Below are positions 52,501 through 58,770 of a stretch of 64,000 nt of DNA, piece after piece. The stretch is from Williamsia sp. CHRR-6. Lineage in GTDB: Bacteria > Actinomycetota > Actinomycetes > Mycobacteriales > Mycobacteriaceae. The DNA lies in contig NZ_JAHCSG010000006.1 in the NCBI RefSeq assembly GCF_018474015.1, positions 1 to 64,000 on the forward strand, in the 5' to 3' direction. Position numbers and translations under genes: made by a program. The notes under the pieces were generated by a model. It worked only from the letters and a program-made list of their open reading frames with translations, did no database searches and was not told the origin of the DNA. The first letter of the stretch is position 1; each line of letters starts with the position of its first letter.

Positions 52501-52813
52501 GACCAGCCTGGGCTTCGGACACGTGTCCGGGCTGATCGCCGTGGTCCATCCGGAAGCCTTTGTGGCGAGCCTGGATCCGGCGCAACGGGCGGAGTACCGC
52601 CGTCGCGCGTGCGAACGCGAGCGTGACGGAGGCCAGCGGATGCTCGAAGCGATGTGTGGCGGGGTGCCGATGTATCAGCGACCCCCCAACCGGCGCCTCG
52701 GTGACGCCGGTGTCGACACCGAGCGCGAGGCGCAGCTGCTGTTGGATCCGGCTGCGCGTCTGGCCGGCGATGGCAACTACCCGGCGGTCATCGCTGCTGC
52801 CGAACTCAGGTGA
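43553..52813 (+). CDS. fas: Type I fatty acid synthase (FAS-I)
   Basis: A 3086-residue multifunctional enzyme that makes fatty acids de novo on one chain; M. tuberculosis FAS-I is 3069. In order: acetyltransferase with Ser148 (VVGHSQGVLA); FMN enoyl reductase from ~425 (SPMLLPGMTPTTVDP); hotdog dehydratase near 1220-1290 (SGDRNPIHTD); malonyl/palmitoyl transferase with Ser1440 (CGHSVGEYNALA); acyl carrier protein with phosphopantetheine Ser at 1817 or 1818 (DGVSSRRNQLL); ketoreductase from ~2128 (VVTGASRGSIA); ketosynthase with Cys2729 (PVAACATAAVS) and later KHDTSTKANDP and SLTGHAKGGAA. GTG 43553 follows AAGGAG. acpS overlaps its stop. All catalytic motifs look intact. Confidence 0.98.
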   Translation: MTVHQFRSGPGEFAAAHRPDETLIARLRAGAPYAVSFGGQGVAWLPALAELVVDAELDRTVAGIVGAAERLLEPVADAIAAVRPDGFHPLSWVHALGADEPVPADAVLTGAPQSVPGILLTQLAAVAALRKQGLDTAELAPRAVVGHSQGVLAIEAITADPDSASGGAGALLALAHLIGAAGALVGRRAGLVHTADGSPMLSVTGVDPARIDELLTRYRDSISGVDLAGVPATAIRNGRRAVVISGSPRHLRAFEQLCESVASTEAAARADKVIGGSPFAPVFDPLSVGVAFHHPGLAAACEIVMAWAGACGLDVEWAGRHAAAILTDPVDWVGTLDAVAEQGVEWVLDFGPADVATRLAVPVLRGHGIGCISVSLRGGQRNLFAPGGIPDVQKPWARYAPTLITLPDGSTTVSTSFTRLTGRSPMLLPGMTPTTVDPAIVAAAANAGHWAELAGGGQVTEEIFARNVARLGELLEPGRQVQFNTLFLDPYLWKLQVGGKRLVQKARAAGAAIDGIVISAGIPELDDAVDLVEELAEAGITYVVFKPGTVEQIRAVVRIAAEVPHRAIIVHVEGGRAGGHHSWEDLDDLLIATYAELRARPNAVICVGGGIGTPERAADYLTGSWSAALGYPAMPVDGILLGTVTMAVLEATTSPEVKQLLVDTPGCDEWIGAGRAMNGMASGRSQLGADIHEIDNAASRCGRLLDEVAGDADAVADRRDEIVAALDATAKPYFGDVSSMTYRQWLTRYADLAVGADTDTEAVWIDVTWRARFVEMLQRTEARMHPADRGTVPTMFAESTAADNPHVAIDVLRGMYPEIECDILHPADVVFFLELCRTPGKPVNFVPVVDKDVRRWWRSDSLWQAHDPRYRADEVCIIPGTVAVGGITRVDEPVGELLNRFEAHVVDQLRADGVTPVPASSRRALGVVDGSGVLVDVIESDSVVWAGRIVRNPIALLGGIDRWTMPNADRAEHEPTGSVLERTSDGAVLRVPIANTVVEIAMVVDAGIVDGGCPRVLLEDAAAAMRAILAVAAGGSLPSVTDGVAITTARWTADLAADHSAVTAATLPERFSASVPSGSSGFAVPDAMVGLCWPAVFAVIGAATSESGTPIVEGLLDLVHLDHTVATVATLPRTDTDLVITARSGAVVDTDLGRMIEVAVVVADEAGTEIATMTERFAIRGRFGSAPLTDPVRAGGAIGEETSAARRLLRKVTVVAPSRMHGFALVSGDRNPIHTDSAAARLAGLGEPIVHGMWLSAAAAHVVTAADSKNPIPAPRPILGWTARFMGMVRTNDEVSVRVDRVGLDHGCEVVEVTCSVGDDLVMTATARLAAPVTVYAFPGQGIQSKGMGLAARSRSKAARDVWDRADQHTRAALGFSILAVVRDNPTTLVANGVTYSHPDGVLFLTQFTQVAMATLGVAQVAELREAGGFVDNAITCGHSVGEYNALAACAGVLPLEAVLEVVFQRGEAMHHLVPRDDLGRSNYRMAAIRPSQFALADADVVDFVSGVGASCGEFLEVVNLNLLGSQYAIAGTVRGLEHLEVEIDRRRAQVGGKRAFILIPGIDVPFHSTVLRAGVAEFRTKLQELLPESFDPDILIGRYVPNLVPRVFSLDRAFVAEIAALVPSEPLNAVLADWDRAAADRISLARIILVELLAWQFASPVRWIETQDLLFSGTDVGGLGVDRFVEIGVAAAPTLAGLATNTLKLDGYRRAAVQVLNLERDNAVIVAQDPDVEIDEPAEDSASEGSPSVTDEPAAQPVAAPVVATPVAPAAAGPRPEDIAFVPADAVRAVIALWTKMRTDQIGAVDTIEALCDGVSSRRNQLLLDIGGELGLGAIDGAAEADMAALASTVNSLARGYKPFGSVLTDALNDQIRKVFGPVNKRSSHIADRVSSVWELGPGWALHTTVAVALGSRDGVSVRGGDLGSLVSGPIATADALDALIDSAVLAVAAERGVAVAKPSVGGASAGSVDLAALGELTEQFTGRSGALATAARTILSKLGLADEPSAQELAADDNSAVVQRVSAELGSDWMRTVAPAFDERRAVLFDDRWASAREDLARLWMASETELDVDFHTIASRFAGAGDIVARHATWWQGKALAVSNPVHARIYAEIAHAAEDPGVGQWQSEVAVVTGASRGSIASAVVGRLLAGGATVIATTSALDDARVSLFKQLYRDHARVGAALWVVPTNMASYTDVDDLVEWIGSEQTENLGGTTGLLKPALKPTLLFPFAAPRVAGDLTDVGGRAELEMKVLLWSVERLIAGLGSIAADHDLAARLHVVLPGSPNRGMFGGDGAYGESKAALDALVTRWAAEDSWNRTVTLAHALIGWVRGTGLMGHNDGMVAAVEAAGVRTWATEEMADELLGLCVPGVRESARTAPIVADFTAGLDAGALDLKALAEQAAAHGATDDSAVAEESAVGSVAALPAPARPAVATTPSWPTIDVDPADLVVIVGAGELGPYGSARTRFEMEVDDTLSAAGVLELAWNTGLIVWEQTPKPGWYDAQSGDAVHESEIADRYHDAVIERCGIRRFVDEGAMVDTTAPLLTSVFLDEDLTFAVASEEEARAFAAAEPERTRIAVDSGSGEWQVTRRAGTEIRVPRRFTLSRSIGGQIPTGFDPTRWGISPDMAESVDRVALWNLVATVDAFLASGFEPSELMRWVHPGLVANTQGTGMGGMESMRSLYIDTLLGESKANDILQEALPNVVAAHVVQSYIGSYGAMIHPVAACATAAVSVEEGVDKIRLGKALFAVAGGFDDLGVEGVVGFGDMSATADSQKMLDKGIDPRRFSRANDRRRGGFVESQGGGTVLLARGDVAAQMGLPVLGVVAWAQSFGDGVHTSIPAPGIGALGAARGREHSGLAAAFAALGVSADDVAVVSKHDTSTKANDPNEADLHERLAAALGRNDGAPLFVVSQKSLTGHAKGGAAAFQLIGMCQMLRDGVIPPNRSLDCVDEAMAEHEHLVWLTEPLRTGSRFPLKAGLLTSLGFGHVSGLIAVVHPEAFVASLDPAQRAEYRRRACERERDGGQRMLEAMCGGVPMYQRPPNRRLGDAGVDTEREAQLLLDPAARLAGDGNYPAVIAAAELR

Positions 52814-53211
52814 GCGTGATCGGAGTCGGGATCGATGTGGTGTCGATCCCGGAGTTCGCCGAGCAACTCCGCCAGCCGGGGACGTCGTTCGCCCAACGGT
52901 TCACCGTGGGCGAACGGCGTGACGCCGCCTCGGGCAGCGGGGGAGAAGCCCATCACCTGGCCGGGCGGTGGGCGGCCAAGGAGGCCGTGATCAAGGCCTG
53001 GTCGGTGTCGCGATTCGCGAGATCACCTGCGCTGCCCGTGATCCGGCACAGCGACATCGAGGTGGTCACCGACACGTGGGGGCGGCCGGCGATCCGGTTG
53101 GCCGGTGACATCGCCGAGCATCTACGCGAGACGACCGTGCACATCTCGCTGACCCACGACGGTCCGACGGCAGCCGCGGTGGCGATCCTCGAGGACGCTC
53201 CGGTGACCTGA
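52810..53211 (+). CDS. acpS: Holo-[acyl-carrier-protein] synthase AcpS
   Basis: A 133-residue enzyme that attaches 4'-phosphopantetheine from CoA to the carrier domain of the adjacent FAS-I. VIGVGIDVVSI carries the magnesium-binding Asp and LAGRWAAKEAVIKAWS the Glu/Lys. ISLTHDGPTAAAVAI closes the fold. GTG 52810 overlaps the fas stop (GTGA), so the two are translated together. The same pair is Rv2524c-Rv2523c in M. tuberculosis. Confidence 0.97.
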   Translation: MSVIGVGIDVVSIPEFAEQLRQPGTSFAQRFTVGERRDAASGSGGEAHHLAGRWAAKEAVIKAWSVSRFARSPALPVIRHSDIEVVTDTWGRPAIRLAGDIAEHLRETTVHISLTHDGPTAAAVAILEDAPVT

Positions 53212-53255
53212 TCGTCCCGCCGGTGCCGGCGGGTGCAGTCGACGACCATCCGGGG

Positions 53256-53303
53256 CCTGCTCGGGACGGGGCTTGCTCGGGACGGGGCCTGCTCGGGACG
53301 GGG
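53256..53303. repeat. Three tandem 16-bp repeats between acpS and a TetR gene
   Basis: The unit CCTGCTCGGGACGGGG is present three times back to back (53256-53271, 53272-53287 with one change C to T, 53288-53303). It lies in the 98-bp space between convergent genes. It may be replication slippage or mark a termination region. It has no coding potential. Confidence 0.85.
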
Positions 53304-53309
53304 ACCGGG

Positions 53310-53999
53310 TCAGGTCGTGTCCGGGCTCGACCCGCCGTCGCCGAGCAACAGGTAGCCGCCCAGCATCCGTTTGAGTTCGGCGACGGTGTCGGGGTGGTTC
53401 TGCCCGTCGTGTACCGAGAAGCTCAGCAGCGAATATGCGGTGTGCACCAACACTTCTGACATCATCGCCCGCCGTTCCCGCTGATGTGGGGTGAGTGGTG
53501 CGATGATCTTGGCCACCTGTTCGGCCAATGCCCGTTCGTGCACCATCGCCGTGGCGCGGGTGGCCGGTGTGGACTGCACAGCCAGCCATACCGCGCGCCG
53601 TGAAGGATCATCGCGCCACAGTTGCGCCAGGTGGTCGATGAACTTCTCCAGCAGCCGCGGCCACTGCAGCGACGGCACCTCGGCCGCGAATGCGGCCAGC
53701 GCGGACTGCACGGCCGTCGCGTCCTGACGGTCGAGCTCGCACACCACCACATATTTGTTGGCGAAGTACTGATAGAGAGTGCCGATCGGCACGTCGGCTC
53801 GCGCGGCGATCTCTTCGCACGTCAGTGACTCGAACCCGACCTCGATGAGCAGCGCTCGGGCCTCGCCCAACATCGCCTCGAACTTGCGCTTGCTGCGCTC
53901 CTGGGTGGGCCGCTTTCGTGGCACCAGTGGCCCCGCGGACTGCAGCCCCTGCGGGGCAACGGTTCCCGGTCCGCGGGTGGGGCGATCAGACACAGGCAT
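53310..53999 (-). CDS. TetR family transcriptional regulator
   Basis: A 229-residue repressor-type protein. After a disordered ~30-residue start the helix-turn-helix reads SLTCEEIAARADVPIGTLYQYFANK, a canonical TetR domain. The C-terminal ligand domain is helical and unassigned. It converges with acpS. Its target is not evident: the nearest promoters are its own and, further off, fas. A link to fatty-acid synthesis is only a suggestion from position. Confidence 0.9.
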   Translation of the reverse strand: MPVSDRPTRGPGTVAPQGLQSAGPLVPRKRPTQERSKRKFEAMLGEARALLIEVGFESLTCEEIAARADVPIGTLYQYFANKYVVVCELDRQDATAVQSALAAFAAEVPSLQWPRLLEKFIDHLAQLWRDDPSRRAVWLAVQSTPATRATAMVHERALAEQVAKIIAPLTPHQRERRAMMSEVLVHTAYSLLSFSVHDGQNHPDTVAELKRMLGGYLLLGDGGSSPDTT

Positions 54000-54023
54000 G
54001 CAGTGGTGCGGAGGTGGCGTGGA

Positions 54024-54497
54024 TCAGACCGACAGGTCGCGACGCAGCTTGGCCACGTGTCCGGTCGCCCGAACGTTGTACTGAGCCACTTCGATGCGAC
54101 CTTCCTCGTCGACGAGGAAGGTCGAACGGATGACTCCGGTGACGGTCTTGCCGTACATGGTCTTCTCGCCGAAGGCACCCCACGCGGTGAGCGTGGTCTT
54201 GTCCGGGTCGGACAACAACGGGAAGGTGAGGGATTCGGCATCGCGGAACTTGGCCAGCTTGGCGGGCTTGTCCGGCGAGATGCCGACCACCTCGATGCCT
54301 GCGCCCTCCAACTCGGCGAGGTTGTCACGGAAATCGCAGGCCTGCTTGGTGCAGCCCGGTGTGGACGCAGCCGGGTAGAAGTAGACGATCACCTTGCGTC
54401 CGGCGTAGTCCGAGAGGGACACGGTGTTCCCGTCGGCGTCGGGCAGGCTGAACGCGGGGGCAGGGTCTCCGGCGGAGAGTCGCGAGGCTGAGGTCAC
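54024..54497 (-). CDS. bcp: Thioredoxin-dependent peroxiredoxin (Bcp/PrxQ)
   Basis: A 157-residue peroxidase that reduces hydroperoxides. The peroxidatic Cys is in PAASTPGCTKQACDF, with a second Cys five residues later as resolving residue (PrxQ type). LSDYAGRKVIVYFYP and FLVDEEGRIEVAQYNV are family blocks. GTG 54497 is preferred over GTG 54506: it lies seven bases after a -10-like TACCGT and yields 157 residues, the M. tuberculosis Bcp (Rv2521) length. It is divergent from a DUF3618 gene. Confidence 0.94.
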   Translation of the reverse strand: MTSASRLSAGDPAPAFSLPDADGNTVSLSDYAGRKVIVYFYPAASTPGCTKQACDFRDNLAELEGAGIEVVGISPDKPAKLAKFRDAESLTFPLLSDPDKTTLTAWGAFGEKTMYGKTVTGVIRSTFLVDEEGRIEVAQYNVRATGHVAKLRRDLSV

Positions 54498-54504
54498 CTC
54501 GGCC

Positions 54505-54510
54505 ACGGTA
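54505..54510 (-). promoter_or_regulatory. Putative -10 element of bcp
   Basis: On the minus strand TACCGT lies seven bases before GTG 54497. It decides that start over the GTG at 54506, which overlaps the hexamer. Confidence 0.5.
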
Positions 54511-54682
54511 GTCGAGAGAATCGGGCGGTGGTCGCGACCCTGGTGGGCGCAGTGAACTACCGTGGGAGTCATCGGTGCGGCTCGCGCCTGACCGGACACC
54601 CGCCAGACCGGACACCGGAGTGCAGCTCCGAATGCATCGACACCACTGATCGACATGCAACACCGACCCAGACGGAGGACTC

Positions 54683-54904
54683 GTGGCCCGCGACATCGAC
54701 CGCATCGAACGCGACATCGCCCGCGCGCGCGAAGAACTCGCCGCCACGCTGGACACCCTGGCGGTGCGCGCGAACCCGCAGCGGCTGGCCGACGACGCCG
54801 GCAACGCAGTGGTGGCCACGCTGAATCAACCGGCTGTGAAGTACCCGCTCATCGGTATCGGCGTCATCGTCGTCGTCTTGACGATCCGCAAGATAGTTCG
54901 CTGA
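54683..54904 (+). CDS. DUF3618 small membrane protein
   Basis: A 73-residue protein. The N-terminal amphipathic helix (IDRIERDIARAREELAATLD) is the DUF3618 signature. It is followed by a single transmembrane segment (LIGIGVIVVVLTIRKIV). A strong ribosome binding site (GGAGG) precedes GTG 54683. It occupies the place of Rv2520c beside bcp. Function unknown; members are often tied to membrane-stress or phage-shock-like proteins by context. Confidence 0.87.
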   Translation: MARDIDRIERDIARAREELAATLDTLAVRANPQRLADDAGNAVVATLNQPAVKYPLIGIGVIVVVLTIRKIVR

Positions 54905-54937
54905 CGCCGCGCGTGTGATCACTGCCCCACGCAGCGA

Positions 54938-55540
54938 TCAGGCGGAGGGATACGCGGTGAGCACCGCGCACGCCACGGCCACCGCGTCATCGGCCAACGT
55001 GGCCGGAGACAAGCCCCGTTCGACCTGCGTGGCGATCAGCTCACGCAAGCCACCCACCAGGATCAGGGCGGCGTTCTCGGGAAGTGGTCCCATGCCGGCT
55101 TCCCGGAACTTCTCGTTGTGTGACACCGCGACGACCAGCGCGGCAAACGCGTCGGTCGCCGTACGCGACACCTCGCGGGCGCGTGACCCGAGCCCCGGTG
55201 CGTCGCGGATCCAGCTCAGGGTGAACGTGGGGTCGGCCTGCGCCTGCGCCAACCACGCCGCTATCCCGTGACGAACCTGATCGCGCCACGGAGCCTCGAG
55301 ATCGACTGCGGCCCTGATCGCCTCGATCTGACGTTCGGTGCGGTCCTGCAGTAGCGCTCGGTAGCAGTCGTTCTTGTCGGTGAAGTGTTCGTAGAACGCG
55401 CGACGGGACATCCGCGCGATCCGCACCACGTCGGCCACGGTGGAATCGGTGAGCCCCTTGTCGGCGATGGTGGTGGCCAGCGCGTCGATCAACCGTTGGG
55501 CCACGGTCGTCCCGGCGGCGACGGGTGAAGCGGCGATCAT
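54938..55540 (-). CDS. TetR family regulator of the adjacent P450
   Basis: A 200-residue TetR protein. The helix-turn-helix is STVADVVRIARMSRRAFYEHF, with an acidic helical ligand domain after it. ATG 55540 is preferred over TTG 55549 because a TACGTT -10 element lies seven bases upstream. It is divergent from a cytochrome P450 gene. The 125 bases between them hold two 18-bp palindromes, likely its operators, so it probably represses the P450 and itself. Confidence 0.9.
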   Translation of the reverse strand: MIAASPVAAGTTVAQRLIDALATTIADKGLTDSTVADVVRIARMSRRAFYEHFTDKNDCYRALLQDRTERQIEAIRAAVDLEAPWRDQVRHGIAAWLAQAQADPTFTLSWIRDAPGLGSRAREVSRTATDAFAALVVAVSHNEKFREAGMGPLPENAALILVGGLRELIATQVERGLSPATLADDAVAVACAVLTAYPSA

Positions 55541-55547
55541 GTCTGCC

Positions 55548-55553
55548 AACGTA
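55548..55553 (-). promoter_or_regulatory. Putative -10 element of the P450-linked TetR gene
   Basis: On the minus strand TACGTT lies seven bases before ATG 55540. The upstream palindromes start about 48 bases further on. Confidence 0.4.
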
Positions 55554-55600
55554 GCGCGCCGTCGGGTGGGGCCGTCACCTTGTCAGTCGTGGACAAGCTT

Positions 55601-55618
55601 GGGTACATAGACGTACCC
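55601..55618. promoter_or_regulatory. Operator-like palindrome 1 (TetR/P450 intergenic)
   Basis: GGGTACATAGACGTACCC is an 18-bp imperfect palindrome with GGGTAC half-site ends. Its centre lies 25 bp from that of the second palindrome, so two TetR dimers could sit side by side. Confidence 0.7.
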
Positions 55619-55625
55619 TGCGCGT

Positions 55626-55643
55626 GGGTACATCGATGTACCC
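55626..55643. promoter_or_regulatory. Operator-like palindrome 2, perfect (TetR/P450 intergenic)
   Basis: GGGTACATCGATGTACCC is a perfect 18-bp palindrome. It ends 22 bases before the P450 ATG, where a bound repressor would block transcription. It also overlaps the alternative GTG at 55624, an argument against that start. Confidence 0.75.
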
Positions 55644-55665
55644 ACCACTCGACCCTGGAGGCGAC

Positions 55666-57018
55666 ATGAGCCCATCGACGACGACCCGCGCGCCCGACTC
55701 CGAGCGCGGATCGCTCGGTGGCGTCCCACCGCGGATTCGCATCCCCGCAGCGGTGGTGGCCGCGATGATCGTGCTGGACCGACGGCGGGCCATGCGCTCG
55801 ATGCGCCGCCGCCACGGCAGCGTGTTCGCCGCCGATCTCCCGGTGTTCGGGTCGTCGGTGATCGTCGCCGACCGGGAGTTGGTGCGCGAGATGTTCACGA
55901 CACCGCCGCACCTTCTCGGTCAGATCGATCAGAACCTCGGGCGCGTGCTGGGCCCCAATTCGATGTTCGCGCTCGACGGCGACCCACACCGCGACCGACG
56001 CAAGCTGCTGGCGCCGCCGTTTCACGGACGGCGGCTGGCGTCCTACGCCGCGCTGATGGAGACCGAGGCCCTCCGTGAGTTCGACACCTGGCCGAGCGCA
56101 AAGGAATTCGCCGTCCAGCCGTCGATGATGCGGCTGACGCTGTCGATCATCCTGCGGGCGGTGTTCGGGGCCGATGGGCAGGAGTTCGAACGACTGAGGG
56201 TGATCGTGCCCGCTCTGGTAGAGCTGGGGTCACGCCTGCAGGTGGTACCGGTGCCACGACTGGCGGTGCTCGGCGATCACAGCCCGTGGGGTGCCCTGGC
56301 TCGTCGGCGACGCGAGTACGACGCGGTCGTGGGGCGGTTGATCGCTGCAGCGCAGGACGATCCGCAGTTGTCCGACCGCAACGACGTGTTGGCGATGATG
56401 GTGCAGAGCCGATACGACGACGGCTCGGCCATGACGCCCGCGGAGATCTCCGATGAGCTGTTGACCGTGCTCAGCGCGGGTCACGAAACCACCGCCACCA
56501 CGTTGGCGTGGGCGGTGGAGCGGCTACGACGCCATCCCGAGGTGCTGTTCAGGCTGAATGCCGAACTCGACGCCGGTGATGAAACCCTCTTGGACGCAAC
56601 GATTCTCGAGGTCCAGCGGAGTCGGTCCGTCATTGATCTCACGGTGCGACAGGTGATGGTCGACGAGTTCACCCTCGGTCCGTGGACCGTGCGTAAGGGC
56701 CAGACACTGATCGCTGCGATGGGGCTAGTACACGATGACCCTGACGTGTTCGACCAACCGCACCGTTTCGATCCCGATCGGTTCGTCGGCGGCCGCGCCG
56801 ACACCACCTCTCCGATGCCCTTCGGTGGTGGCACCAGGCGTTGTATCGGTGCCGCCTTCGCCACCATGGAGCTGAAAGTCGTTCTGCGCACGCTGCTTCG
56901 AGAATTCGACGTGCAACCGACCACGCAGCGGGGCGAGCGATGGCACTCGAGGGGAGTCGCGTTGGCGCCGGGCCGGGGCGGTCGGGTGGTGGTGTCTCGC
57001 CGCACACCGGCCATGTGA
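55666..57018 (+). CDS. Cytochrome P450
   Basis: A 450-residue soluble bacterial P450. The oxygen-activation helix has SAGHETTATTL, the ExxR motif is EVQRSR and the haem loop is PFGGGTRRCIGAAFA with C393 as iron ligand. ATG 55666 follows GGAGG; a GTG at 55624 lies inside the operator and is less likely. No ferredoxin or reductase gene is adjacent. It is divergent from a TetR gene and is probably induced by its ligand. The substrate cannot be predicted; similarity is greatest to CYP families of lipid- or xenobiotic-type bacteria. Confidence 0.94.
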   Translation: MSPSTTTRAPDSERGSLGGVPPRIRIPAAVVAAMIVLDRRRAMRSMRRRHGSVFAADLPVFGSSVIVADRELVREMFTTPPHLLGQIDQNLGRVLGPNSMFALDGDPHRDRRKLLAPPFHGRRLASYAALMETEALREFDTWPSAKEFAVQPSMMRLTLSIILRAVFGADGQEFERLRVIVPALVELGSRLQVVPVPRLAVLGDHSPWGALARRRREYDAVVGRLIAAAQDDPQLSDRNDVLAMMVQSRYDDGSAMTPAEISDELLTVLSAGHETTATTLAWAVERLRRHPEVLFRLNAELDAGDETLLDATILEVQRSRSVIDLTVRQVMVDEFTLGPWTVRKGQTLIAAMGLVHDDPDVFDQPHRFDPDRFVGGRADTTSPMPFGGGTRRCIGAAFATMELKVVLRTLLREFDVQPTTQRGERWHSRGVALAPGRGGRVVVSRRTPAM

Positions 57019-57053
57019 CGACGGGCGTATCGCGTGAGAGAGAAAAGCGTATG

Positions 57054-57126
<73 letters not shown>

Positions 57127-57401
57127 CAGATCGTGCGAGTCGAAACAATAACAGGTCCACGCTCCCGGATGAAAATCGCCAGGGCGATGCTGCCGCTGGG
57201 GGCATCGGCGACGCACCACGGCCCGACTGAACGTCGATCGGATCGCAATCGTCTCGTACACTTGGTCCATCGATCCGACCCGGGCGGCGTATCCGCAGGT
57301 GACACGTGGCGTCCGGGTTGTGCGGGTTGCGACGTCGCCCCGCGAGACGACTCGATGTGGACACGAAGACTGCGCCGGTGGCGCGCGATGGTGGGAGTGT
57401 G

Positions 57402-58628
57402 ATGGTTTTCGGGCTGCACGGTGGACGCAACCGCTGGACGTCTGTCGGAATCGGAATGGTGGTGGTCGCCTCACTGGCTGCGTGCTCGCAGTCGGCGCCG
57501 GCCCCGAGGTACAGCAACGAGGTGGCGACGAACGCGTCGTTCGACGACCTGCTGCGTCCTTCGATCGTGGTCACCGGGTTCGCCGGACAGCCGCTGCGCG
57601 ATCGCATGGTGGGGGTGCAGCCGGGCGCCCCGATCACCGTGCGCGCTGCGGCTGGTGAGCTGACCGACGTCCGCATCCCCACCGCCAACGGCCGCCAGAT
57701 CAAGGGCACCTTCAACTCTGACCGCACCGCCTGGACGAGCGTCGAGCCCTTCGGGTTCGACCGCACCTACACGTTGTCGGCCGATGTCGCCGGCATCACC
57801 GGCACGTCGTCGACCAAGCTGTCGTTCACCACCCGGGCCCCCAACAACGTGACCGACACGTTCCTGTTGCCGGAGAACAACTCCACGGTGGGTATCGGTC
57901 AGCCTGTCGCCATCCGGTTCGACGAACCGATCACCGACAAGCTCACCGCCCAGCGCGCCATCAAGGTGACCACCAACCCGCCGGTCGAGGGTGCCTTCTA
58001 CTGGCTCAGCGATTCGGAATTGCGTTGGCGCCCACAGAATTTCTGGAAGCCCGGCACCAAAGTGCACGTCGATGTCAACACCTACGGCATCGATCTCGGC
58101 GACGGTCTGTTCGGCGAGCAGAACAAAACGCTCGACTTCACCGTCGGCCGCTCGCTCATCGCCACCGCCGACGATCGCACCAAGCAGGTCGTGGTGAACA
58201 TCAACGGCAAGACTGTGCGCAGCATGCCCACGTCCATGGGCAAGGACTCGACGCCGACCAACCGCGGCACCTACATCGTCGGTGACCGGGTCCCGAGCAT
58301 CATCATGGATTCGTCGACCTACGGCGTGCCGGTCAACTCACCGGGCGGATACCGCGAGACCGTCTACTTCGACACCCAGATGTCGTGGAGCGGTATCTAT
58401 CTGCACGCCGCACCGTGGTCGCTGTATGCCCAGGGCAACAGCAACGTCAGCAACGGGTGCCTGAACCTCAGCCCTGAGAACGCCGAGTGGTTCATGAACA
58501 CCTCGCTGCGTGGGGACATCGTCATCGTCAAGAACACCGTCGGCGACATCCTGCCCGGCAACGACGGCCTCGGTGACTGGAACATCCCATGGGACGTGTG
58601 GAAGCGCGGTAACGCCGGCCGCGACTGA
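57402..58628 (+). CDS. L,D-transpeptidase lipoprotein (LdtMt2-like)
   Basis: A 408-residue envelope enzyme that makes 3-3 cross-links in peptidoglycan. A lipobox (VASLAAC, Cys28) ends the signal peptide. Two Ig-like modules follow (~45-260), then a YkuD catalytic domain with H335 (YLHAAPWSL) and C353 (NVSNGCLNLSPENA). The C-terminal DWNIPWDVW segment packs on it, as in LdtMt2 (Rv2518c), the positional counterpart. ATG 57402 has GGGAG four bases upstream. Such enzymes resist most penicillins but are blocked by carbapenems. Confidence 0.93.
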   Translation: MVFGLHGGRNRWTSVGIGMVVVASLAACSQSAPAPRYSNEVATNASFDDLLRPSIVVTGFAGQPLRDRMVGVQPGAPITVRAAAGELTDVRIPTANGRQIKGTFNSDRTAWTSVEPFGFDRTYTLSADVAGITGTSSTKLSFTTRAPNNVTDTFLLPENNSTVGIGQPVAIRFDEPITDKLTAQRAIKVTTNPPVEGAFYWLSDSELRWRPQNFWKPGTKVHVDVNTYGIDLGDGLFGEQNKTLDFTVGRSLIATADDRTKQVVVNINGKTVRSMPTSMGKDSTPTNRGTYIVGDRVPSIIMDSSTYGVPVNSPGGYRETVYFDTQMSWSGIYLHAAPWSLYAQGNSNVSNGCLNLSPENAEWFMNTSLRGDIVIVKNTVGDILPGNDGLGDWNIPWDVWKRGNAGRD

Positions 58629-58770
58629 TCGCGTCTGGAAACCCCGAGACCAGGGTATGTCGTCGAAGTGGGCGGTCGTGAAGTAAAGCTGCCATCCGAC
58701 GGTGTTACGCTCGCTGATGTAATGGTCGGCTGTCGAGCCGATCTGCCGAGCACCAGAGAGGCCACCGTCG

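Noticed and set aside
53310-53999. Assigning the TetR gene next to acpS as FasR
   Set aside because: Position near fas is suggestive, but the gene is downstream of acpS and convergent, and mycobacterial fasR lies elsewhere; no sequence feature proves identity.
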